Below are positions 6,454 to 11,685 of a DNA stretch of 11,685 nucleotides, one piece after another. Under the pieces are notes generated by a model, which was given only the letters and a program-made list of their open reading frames with translations, was not told the DNA's origin and made no database searches. Location of the stretch: assembly GCA_022562335.1 (NCBI GenBank), contig JADFPM010000057.1, positions 1 through 11,685 of the forward strand. Reading direction: 5' to 3'. A program made the position numbers and the translations under genes. Position 1 is the stretch's first letter; each line of letters starts with the position of its first letter. Source of the stretch: Chloroflexota bacterium. GTDB lineage: Bacteria; Chloroflexota; Dehalococcoidia; Lucifugimonadales; UBA3495.

Positions 6454-7440
6454 GTGGTTGAGTCTGCGGCGACCCAAGAAATAATTCTTGAGGTAGAGGA
6501 CCTCCGCACCTATTTCCGCACCCGCTTCGGAACGGTAAAAGCGGTGGATGGTGTCAGTTTCAACCTGCGCAAAGGCGAGACCCTGGGCATTGTGGGGGAG
6601 TCGGGCTGTGGCAAATCCGTCACCATGCTATCGATGATGCGTCTGGTGCCCATTCCGCCGGGACGCATCGTTTCCGGCAAGATCGTCTTGGATGGCGAAG
6701 ACCTGCTCCAACTCTCGGAAGGAGAGATGACCAAGATCAGGGGCAGCAAGATCGCCCTCATCATTCAAGACCCGATGACGTCGTTGAACCCGGTTTTCAC
6801 CATAGGAAGCCAGGTTGCCGAGGCCATCAGGCTACACCAGAACCTGTCCAAAAAAGGCGTCATGGCACAGGCCCTGGAAGTACTGCGTAAGGTTAATATT
6901 CCCGCCGCGGAATCCAGGATGCGAGACTATCCTCACCAGATGAGCGGCGGTATGCGCCAGCGGGTGGTGGGCGCCATCGGGATCTCATGCGAGCCGATGG
7001 TCCTGATCGCCGACGAACCCACCACGTCGTTGGATGTGACCATCCAAGCTCAATACTTGAAACTGCTAAAAGACATCCAACGGGAATCTGACCTTTCGAT
7101 TATTTTTATCACCCACGATTTCGGCATCGTGGCCAAGATGTGCGACCGGGTCGCGGTCATGTACGCCGGCAAGATCGTGGAAATGGGAAGCGTCCGAGAC
7201 ATCTTCAACAATCCTTCTCATCCCTACACCGAGGCTTTGCTGGCCTCGGTCCCCAAAATGGAAGAGGACGTGGAACGTCTGTATTCCATTGAGGGACAAC
7301 CGCCGACGCTGCACGACCTGCCGGAGGGTTGCCCATTTGCTCCTCGCTGCCAGTACGTCATGGACCATTGCCGCACGGAATATCCGGTCCAGGTGGATTT
7401 GTCCGAATCCCATTACGCCGCTTGCTGGAGGTTGGCATGA
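6454..7440 (+). CDS. dppD: Peptide/nickel-type ABC transporter ATP-binding protein (DppD/OppD family)
   Basis: A 328-aa ATPase that powers uptake of peptides or similar solutes through a DppBC-type permease. Motifs in order: Walker A GESGCGKS (48-55), Q-loop Gln105 in IIQDPMTSLNP, signature MSGGMRQR (163-170), Walker B VLIADEPT (183-190, Glu188), D-loop TSLD and H-loop His221. The C-terminal oligopeptide-transporter extension carries CPFAPRC (293-299), Cys306 and Cys324. Homologous DppD/OppD proteins bind a [4Fe-4S] cluster with such cysteines. The start is GTG 6454 with GGGAG about 15 nt upstream. The stop overlaps the dppF start (ATGA). The substrate (di/oligopeptide, nickel, sugar, opine) cannot be told, because no binding protein or permease lies in view; the symbol is used for the family. 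Confidence 0.92.
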   Translation: MVESAATQEIILEVEDLRTYFRTRFGTVKAVDGVSFNLRKGETLGIVGESGCGKSVTMLSMMRLVPIPPGRIVSGKIVLDGEDLLQLSEGEMTKIRGSKIALIIQDPMTSLNPVFTIGSQVAEAIRLHQNLSKKGVMAQALEVLRKVNIPAAESRMRDYPHQMSGGMRQRVVGAIGISCEPMVLIADEPTTSLDVTIQAQYLKLLKDIQRESDLSIIFITHDFGIVAKMCDRVAVMYAGKIVEMGSVRDIFNNPSHPYTEALLASVPKMEEDVERLYSIEGQPPTLHDLPEGCPFAPRCQYVMDHCRTEYPVQVDLSESHYAACWRLA

Positions 7441-8432
7441 CCACGACGCCCGAAGCGGCCGGAAACGCCCCGGTCATCTTAGAGGCCAGGGGCTTAAAGA
7501 AACATTTCCCGGTGACCAAAGGCCTGCTTTTTTCAAAGATCACCGGCTGGATCAAGGCTGTGGACGGCGTCTCCTTTGAGGTGCGTGTCGGAGAGACCTT
7601 GGGCTTGGTGGGAGAGTCGGGTTGCGGAAAGAGCACCACCGCCAAGATGCTGCTGATGTTGGAGGAACCCACCGACGGCAGTATTCTGTTTCAGGGTGAG
7701 GACATCCACCATACCACCCAGGAAAAGGTCAAGGAATACCGCAGCTCGGTGCAGGCGGTGTTTCAGGACCCTTGGAGCTCATTGAATCCCAGGATGCGTG
7801 TTCGGGACCTCATCGCCGAGCCCATGGTGATCAACTGGGACATGGGCCGCCGCGAGTTAATGGAACGGGTTATAAAACTGCTTAACGACGTGGGTTTGAA
7901 CGAATTCCACTCCAACCTATTCCCCCACGAGTTCAGCGGTGGTCAAAGGCAAAGATTGGCTATTGCCAGGGCGCTGGCATTGAACCCCAAGGTCATCGTA
8001 TTGGACGAGCCGGTCTCAGCACTGGACGTTTCCATCCGCGCCCAGATCATGAATCTCCTCAAAGACCTGCAAGCCGAGTACAACGTCAGCTATCTGCTCA
8101 TTGCCCACGACCTGGCCACGGTCCGCTACATGTGCACCTGGGTCGCCGTGATGTATTTGGGCCAGATCGTGGAATTGGCCCCGGTGAAAGAACTGTTTGA
8201 TAACCCTTTGCACCCTTATACCAAGGCTTTGATGTCCGCGGCCCTGCCATCCCATCCCGACATCGTGCAGGACGAGATGATATTGATGGGGGAGGTCCCG
8301 TCGCCCTTGAACCCGCCTTCGGGTTGCTACTTCCATCCCCGCTGTCCTTTCGTCATGGACCGGTGTTCGGTGGACGTGACCGAGTCCAAGGAAGCCAGCC
8401 CCAACCATTGGGTTTCCTGCCACCTGTATTAG
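7437..8432 (+). CDS. dppF: Peptide/nickel-type ABC transporter ATP-binding protein (DppF/OppF family)
   Basis: A 331-aa partner ATPase of the preceding protein. Walker A is GESGCGKS (59-66), Q-loop Gln110 in FQDPWSSLNP, signature FSGGQRQR (166-173), Walker B VIVLDEP (186-192, Glu191) and H-loop His224. Cysteines Cys297, Cys303, Cys310 and Cys328 in the C-terminal extension repeat the putative Fe-S arrangement of DppD. I chose ATG 7437, which overlaps the dppD TGA and has GGAGG 5 nt upstream. The frame stays open upstream into dppD, but that segment is dppD sequence in another frame. Coupled translation fits the two subunits forming a heterodimer. A strong terminator follows, so the operon ends here. 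Confidence 0.94.
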   Translation: MTTTPEAAGNAPVILEARGLKKHFPVTKGLLFSKITGWIKAVDGVSFEVRVGETLGLVGESGCGKSTTAKMLLMLEEPTDGSILFQGEDIHHTTQEKVKEYRSSVQAVFQDPWSSLNPRMRVRDLIAEPMVINWDMGRRELMERVIKLLNDVGLNEFHSNLFPHEFSGGQRQRLAIARALALNPKVIVLDEPVSALDVSIRAQIMNLLKDLQAEYNVSYLLIAHDLATVRYMCTWVAVMYLGQIVELAPVKELFDNPLHPYTKALMSAALPSHPDIVQDEMILMGEVPSPLNPPSGCYFHPRCPFVMDRCSVDVTESKEASPNHWVSCHLY

Positions 8433-8457
8433 CCGTCGTTTCGTTCAATCGTTCATC

Positions 8458-8498
8458 CACAGATAAAGGCCCTCGATCAGCGAGGGCCTTTATCTGTG
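8458..8498 (+). terminator. Strong terminator after dppF
   Basis: A perfect 18-bp stem runs from 8458 to 8475 and pairs with 8481-8498 around the loop ATCAG. It has the AAAGGCCCTCG/CGAGGGCCTTT core usual for intrinsic terminators that work in both directions. It lies 25 nt after the dppF stop and separates the transporter operon from the RidA-like gene. Confidence 0.85.
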
Positions 8499-8634
8499 TC
8501 GTTCGGCTGTATTCTAACCGCCGCAACCAACTGCGAATGGGCGCGCCGGAATCTACCGAGCCTATAGGTAGTATCATCTGTCCCAGCGGGTGTGTTCAAC
8601 CCTCACAGCCGGCTACAGGCCGCAGCAACGAACG

Positions 8635-8674
8635 CGTATTTTACGGGTATTTGACGTATTTTACGGGTATTTGA
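8635..8674 (+). repeat. Perfect 20-bp tandem duplication before the RidA-like gene
   Basis: CGTATTTTACGGGTATTTGA occurs twice head to tail without a mismatch (8635-8654 and 8655-8674). It ends 2 nt before the Shine-Dalgarno GGGAGG (8677-8682), so it lies in the 5' leader of the next gene. Each unit is AT-rich compared with its surroundings. It may be a recent slippage duplication or a repeated binding site. Confidence 0.9.
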
Positions 8675-8687
8675 TAGGGAGGAATTC

Positions 8688-9077
8688 ATGGACAAGATAA
8701 GGCGGAATTATCCGGATATCGCACCGTCTGGCCCCAGTTACAGCAGGGTCGTGCGCGCTGGAAGTCTGGTGTTCATCGCCGGCTGCACCGCCCGGGGCAC
8801 CCAGGGCCAGGGAAAGCCGGTGATGGAACAGTTGCGCATCACCCTGGACCGGATCAGCCGCATAATGGCGGCCGAAGGAGGCTCGGCCAAAGACATCACC
8901 AAGATCACCACCTTCGTCACCAGCATCGCCGATTGGCAGGCCAATGCCAAAGAACAGCAGACCCTGTTCAATGAATATTTTAAGGGAGAATATCCCGCCA
9001 ACACCCTGGTTGAGATCTCCGCCCTGGCAGAGCCGGGTTTGGATGTGGAGATAGAGGCCATTGCCGTGATCGATTAG
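8688..9077 (+). CDS. RidA-fold (YjgF/YER057c/UK114) protein lacking the catalytic Arg
   Basis: A 129-aa protein of standard Rid length, with start ATG 8688 and GGGAGG 5 nt upstream. Family landmarks are VRAGSLVFIAGCTAR (22-36), the helix ITLDRISRIMAAEGGS and KITTFVTSIADW (72-83). The C-terminal strand block YPANTLVEISALA (102-114) is followed by VEIEAIAV (120-127). Canonical RidA deaminates reactive 2-aminoacrylate-type imines using an Arg in the PAR motif. Here that residue is Asn105 (PAN), so canonical imine deaminase activity is doubtful. The protein fits the Arg-less Rid subfamilies (Rid4-Rid7 type), several of which sit in catabolic pathways. The gene stands alone between the dppF terminator and a gene-poor stretch. 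Confidence 0.9.
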   Translation: MDKIRRNYPDIAPSGPSYSRVVRAGSLVFIAGCTARGTQGQGKPVMEQLRITLDRISRIMAAEGGSAKDITKITTFVTSIADWQANAKEQQTLFNEYFKGEYPANTLVEISALAEPGLDVEIEAIAVID

Positions 9078-9164
9078 ACGTGACCGTTTAGAATCACGGG
9101 CCGCACTGGTGAGCAAGACCCGAACGATTGGTCTCCGAACGATTAAACAAGGAAAGGTGACGTC

Positions 9165-9296
9165 GTGACCACGCCGGTCAAAGCCCGAAGGTTGATCGAT
9201 GGCAGGGGCGGCTCGCCGAATAACGCCGCCGTGCCGGTGGATGGCACGTATTTATCTAGGACCGCGTGCTGTTTGGATCGGCAGGCCTTCATCTGA
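9165..9296 (+). pseudogene. 5' stump of an amidohydrolase-family gene
   Basis: From GTG 9165, with AAGGAAAGGTGA just upstream, the translation is VTTPVKARRLIDGRGGSPNN and continues NAAVPVDG. This matches the usual N-terminus of metal-dependent amidohydrolases (imidazolonepropionase/dihydroorotase-like), where an A-x-R-LIDG-x-GG stretch precedes VLVDG. After about 28 codons the resemblance ends, and the frame stops at TGA 9294-9296, far short of the normal 380-450 aa. No metal-binding HxH motif or other part of such a protein is present downstream. A 32-bp palindrome starts 5 nt later, which could mark the deletion joint. The alternative is an unrelated 43-aa ORF that resembles this family by chance. 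Confidence 0.5.
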
Positions 9297-9300
9297 TCAA

Positions 9301-9332
9301 ACGTAGGGGCGCACGGCCGTGCGCCCCTACGT
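9301..9332. repeat. Perfect 32-bp palindrome
   Basis: ACGTAGGGGCGCACGG (9301-9316) is followed directly by its exact reverse complement (9317-9332). Palindromes of this GTAGGGGCG...CGCCCCTAC type are familiar to me as dispersed intergenic repeats in environmental bacteria. Only one copy is in this window. There is no T tract, so I do not call it a terminator. Confidence 0.9.
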
Positions 9333-9460
9333 ATCGGACGTCATACTGCCCCAGCCGTCCCACAACCACTTTAGATCCCGAGCGTAGCGAGGGACGACAT
9401 AGCATCAAATTATGGTCGTCATGACACTGGCCCGCCGATCCGCCGGTTGTGAGATCAGGC

Positions 9461-9871
9461 CTATTTGCTGGTCTGCCAACCGGTGTGGGAAATGTCGATG
9501 ACCTGGTCGCTGGGGCCGGCCCATTTCATCTCAAAGTTGCGGGGGCCTTGAGGTCCCATGGCGGCGTCCACGGCATCCTTGCTTTGCAGGCGTTTTCCGT
9601 GGACTTTATCAAGCTTGGCCGAGGCGGATTCCAGGTCATCCACCTGGAAACCTAGGTGGTGGATCCCGTCGTAATTGGGGCCGTTGGGACCGACGTCGGC
9701 ATCATCATTGGTCTTGTAGTTCAGGATGGCCAGATTGATGTAGCCGTCGGACAGGAATACCGCGCCGTTATCGCTGCGGCGGACCTCTTCCATGTCGAAG
9801 GCCTCTTTATAAAAGGCGGCTACCGCGTCCGGGTCCTTGGCGGTCAGGGCGATGTGTCGAATCTTAGCCAT
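9461..9871 (-). CDS. VOC-superfamily (glyoxalase/bleomycin-resistance fold) protein
   Basis: A 136-aa protein with the typical start IRHIALTAKDPDAVAAFYKE (4-23) and a second beta-alpha-beta module around IHHLGFQVDDLESASAKLDK (70-89). Candidate metal ligands are His6, His72 and Glu114 or Asp126 (in VIDI). Members include glyoxalase I, extradiol dioxygenases, epimerases and fosfomycin- or bleomycin-resistance proteins. The single-domain size does not decide between these. The ATG at 9871 has GAGGAGG 8 nt upstream. It is divergent from the DUF3179 gene, sharing a 287-nt intergenic region. Confidence 0.85.
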   Translation of the reverse strand: MAKIRHIALTAKDPDAVAAFYKEAFDMEEVRRSDNGAVFLSDGYINLAILNYKTNDDADVGPNGPNYDGIHHLGFQVDDLESASAKLDKVHGKRLQSKDAVDAAMGPQGPRNFEMKWAGPSDQVIDISHTGWQTSK

Positions 9872-10158
9872 AGCTGCATCCTCCTCATTCTATCCGGCTC
9901 TCGCGGGCCCGAATGCCGGTCCATCGCCTGAGAGGCGATTGTGGGAGTGAGTATAAACCTCACCGGAACGGCCCGCAAATCACTTGGTATTGGGCCGAAT
10001 CCGCTGGCCGCGGCCTGCGGCCTTTTCAGGTCCAACCAGCTTCACAGGCACCTGTTGACAACGGGCTGCATCAAACTTGCAACGAGATCCTCAAGACCAG
10101 TACCTCTGCTAACACCCGTTTTTTCGAGCTCGCCGGGGGCGGGGAGGATGGAGACAAC

Positions 10159-11280
10159 ATGAAGATGGGATATATCGTCCCGGTAATTTTGGTGGGGCTA
10201 TTGATATCGGTGCTGTTTTTGCCCCAATTACGCCAGTCATTCTTGAAGCTGCGCAGCGAGAAAGTGACCATTGCCCAAACGGTCAACGGCCACCCGTTGG
10301 CAGGCGCCGCCACGTTGGACCTGAACATCATCACGGTGCTGGGTAAAGACGGGATCCCCGCCATACTGAATCCGGTGTTTCTTACAGCACAAGAAGCGCA
10401 AGGAAATATGCGGGATGGGGAAAGGGTGTTGGGCGTGTCCATCAACGGGGAGAGCAAGGCATACCCGCTAAGCCTGCTCAGCCGTCATGAGATCGTCAAC
10501 GACACCGTGGGAGGCCAACCCGTTGCGGTGACCTGGTGACCGCTCTGTTTCACGGGCATTGTATATGCCCGCGAAGTGGCCGGCGTCACCCGCACCTTCG
10601 GAGTGTCCGGCAAGCTGATCATGAACGCCCTGGTCATGTACGACCACCAGAGCGACACCCTTTGGAGCCAGTTTCTCAGCCGGGGCGTTCGTGGGCCGTT
10701 GGCGGATATATCGCTGGAAATAATCCCATCGTTGCAAACCACCTGGGGAGAATGGCGCGGCCTTCATCCCGATACCTGGGTTTTGGACAAACGAGGCTAT
10801 AACCGTGAGGATACCTATGAAAGTTATTACCGTAACGGGTCGGCGGGAATCATCGGAGAGTCCAACAAGGACGGCCGCCTGCCCACCAAGGAGTTGGTGA
10901 TCGGCCTGGACCTGGAAGGGAAGACGATAGCTTATCCTTTCCGTGACATCGCTGAGCGGCCGGTGATAAACGACTTCTTCGCGGGACGAGATGTTTTGGT
11001 GACCTTCGAACCGGAGTCGGAGACTGGAGTGGTGTTCGACCGCCAGATCGACGGGCGAACATTGCATTTCCGTCCGGCCGCCCGGGACGCCTCAAACGAT
11101 GGGACTTCACTGATGCAAGATGACGAGACCAGCACAATATGGCAGGCCATGACCGGACGGGCGATCGACGGAGAGTTGGAGGGCGCGGTTTTAACCCGGT
11201 TGCCTTCCCATTACTCCTTCTGGTTCGCCTGGAGCGATTTCCATCCCGATACCGAGCTTTACGATGGTTCCGCGGGTTGA
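10159..11280 (+). CDS. DUF3179 protein with in-frame TGA at the CPLC motif (candidate selenoprotein)
   Basis: A single frame runs from ATG 10159 (GGGGAGG 11 nt upstream) to TGA 11278-11280, 373 residues if the internal TGA (10537-10539, residue 127) is decoded. Residues 5-22 form a membrane anchor, so the rest is probably outside the cytoplasm. The DUF3179 hallmarks AYPLSLLSRHEIVNDTVGG (101-119) and VTW-x-PLCFTG (124-133) lie on either side of the TGA. FGVSGKLIMNALVMYD (147-162), SLWSQ-like TLWSQ and TTWGEWRGLHPDT (194-206) follow. The family's conserved first Cys of CPLC is exactly the TGA codon, and Cys130 is intact. A second half (258-368) repeats the first at a constant offset of 157 residues but has Glu284 and Ser287 at the two motif positions. 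The function of DUF3179 is unknown; the CxxC-like motif suggests redox or metal chemistry. The alternative is a pseudogene through one point mutation. Naive gene calls would give two pieces (to 10539 and from 10576). Confidence 0.72.
10545..10579 (+). promoter_or_regulatory. Candidate bacterial SECIS stem-loop
   Basis: The hairpin begins 5 nt after the in-frame TGA. The upper stem CGGGCAT/ATGCCCG (10553-10559 with 10565-10571) is seven perfect pairs closing the loop TGTAT (10560-10564). Below an A/C mismatch (10552 against 10572), seven further pairs, three of them G-U wobbles, join 10545-10551 to 10573-10579. The apical loop lies 20 nt downstream of the TGA and contains GU, as in the SelB-recognised loop of the E. 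coli formate dehydrogenase SECIS. It lies wholly within coding sequence, as bacterial SECIS elements do. Folding was done by hand. Confidence 0.6.
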
Positions 11281-11291
11281 TGCCGTATTAA

Positions 11292-11685
11292 CTAATCCCG
11301 TTGGTCCCGGGCCAGAAAAGCCTGGGCGTCCCTGACCCGGCGGCCCCACCACTCGGGGCCTTCCAGCACGTATTTCCATTCGGGGTTCTGCCGGGTGTCC
11401 CGGAGCCCGGCCATCACCTGGCGAAAGACCGGCGCGTCGGCCTCGGCGAACTCGAAGTACCCGACAAAGTCGTAATCCCCATCCAGCCCGTATCCCTCTG
11501 GCGCGTGGACCAACCTGCGGTTGATGCAAGCGACCCCGGCCGCCGAGGCCAGCGCGTGTCCCTTGACCGCCATGTCCTCGTTCTCGTCGTACCGGGGAAG
11601 GAAGAAGCTCTCCCGGTGCAAGAAATCCATCTCCCACCAGGCGGCGGTCTTGTTCAACGGTGTGACTACCGCCAACGGGTACCTA
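11292..11685 (-). CDS. Partial protein, possibly chlorite-dismutase-like alpha/beta-barrel
   Basis: The frame is open to the right edge, so the N-terminus is missing; an in-window TTG (11675) is only an internal codon. About 130 residues are visible, ending DAQAFLARDQRD at a TAG. Notable segments are TAAWWEMDFLHRESFFLPRY, HALASAAGVACINRRLVH, DYDFVGYFEFAEADAPVFRQ and NPEWKYVLEGPEWWGRR. The YDFVGYFEF strand, the following helix with LRDTR, and the EGPEWWG end resemble the C-terminal lobe of chlorite-dismutase/HemQ-type dimeric alpha-beta-barrel proteins, but I cannot identify the haem-ligand His with confidence. It is convergent with the DUF3179 gene, with only 11 nt between stops and no terminator in the gap. 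Confidence 0.7.
   Translation of the reverse strand, partial: RYPLAVVTPLNKTAAWWEMDFLHRESFFLPRYDENEDMAVKGHALASAAGVACINRRLVHAPEGYGLDGDYDFVGYFEFAEADAPVFRQVMAGLRDTRQNPEWKYVLEGPEWWGRRVRDAQAFLARDQRD

Larger units (their letters stand above)
9078..9460. other. 383-nt gene-poor stretch with repeat elements
   Basis: No intact gene. It holds an amidohydrolase gene stump (9165-9296), a perfect 32-bp palindrome immediately after it (9301-9332) and an element reading GATCCCGAGCGTAGCGAGGG (9374-9393). The latter resembles dispersed intergenic repeats seen in many environmental genomes. A partial inverted repeat (GACGA and CATA against TATG and TCGTC) lies around 9394-9420. No promoter for either neighbour was recognised. 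Confidence 0.6.

Noticed and set aside
10055..10083. TTGACA upstream of the DUF3179 gene as a promoter -35
   Set aside because: The hexamer is perfect, but no acceptable -10 lies at 16-18 bp. TATAAA at 9952-9957 likewise lacks a -35.
9913..10158. Upstream extension of the DUF3179 frame to ATG 9913
   Set aside because: The added 82 residues have no membrane or family character. ATG 10159 has GGGGAGG upstream and begins directly with a signal-anchor helix.
10576..11280. Separate gene starting at internal GTG 10576 (234 aa)
   Set aside because: It would begin in the middle of a DUF3179 domain just after the CPLC motif, with no ribosome site. It is in the same frame as the upstream part across the TGA, so it is better read as one gene.

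Overview
The window is GC-rich (roughly 60% by eye) bacterial chromosome with tightly packed genes. Its gene content is a luciferase-like flavin monooxygenase beside an alpha/beta hydrolase, long-form SerA, a divergent ketopantoate-reductase-like enzyme, DppD/DppF ATPases and a DUF3179 protein. This resembles environmental Chloroflexota (Dehalococcoidia/SAR202-type), but the assignment is inference from gene content only. TGA acts as a normal stop in several genes, for example dppD, so the standard bacterial code applies.

Layout. (1) 1-1689, minus strand: an alpha/beta hydrolase followed by a flavin-dependent monooxygenase that runs off the left edge. The two are separated by, and the hydrolase is preceded by, 7-bp-pitch TCAGCNN repeat arrays. 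(2) 1982-5282, plus strand: serA, a PanE/ApbA-like dehydrogenase, and an unrecognised 151-aa protein, ending at a strong hairpin. (3) 5377-5450, minus strand: tRNA-Gly(TCC) with encoded CCA. (4) 5621-6100: a four-helix membrane protein. (5) 6454-8432: dppD and dppF, translationally coupled, with a consensus-like promoter more than 200 nt upstream and a perfect 18-bp-stem terminator after dppF. No permease or binding-protein gene is in view. (6) 8688-9077: a RidA-fold protein that has Asn where canonical RidA has its catalytic Arg. (7) 9078-9460: a gene-poor stretch holding the stump of an amidohydrolase gene, a perfect 32-bp palindrome and a dispersed-repeat-like element. (8) 9461-9871, minus: a VOC (glyoxalase-fold) protein. 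(9) 10159-11280, plus: a DUF3179 protein. (10) 11292 to the right edge, minus: a partial protein that may be chlorite-dismutase-like.

The most notable result is in (9). The DUF3179 reading frame is interrupted by a single in-frame TGA (10537-10539) exactly at the first Cys of the family's CPLC motif. The frame then continues intact for 246 more codons to a second TGA. A long stem-loop with a UGUAU apical loop starts 5 nt after the TGA, where a bacterial SECIS element should lie. I read this as a candidate selenoprotein with a Sec-Pro-Leu-Cys redox motif. A gene caller that treats TGA only as stop would split it into two fragments. The competing explanation is a one-base nonsense mutation (TGC/TGT to TGA). 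The presence or absence of selA, selB, selD and tRNA-Sec elsewhere in the genome would separate the two.
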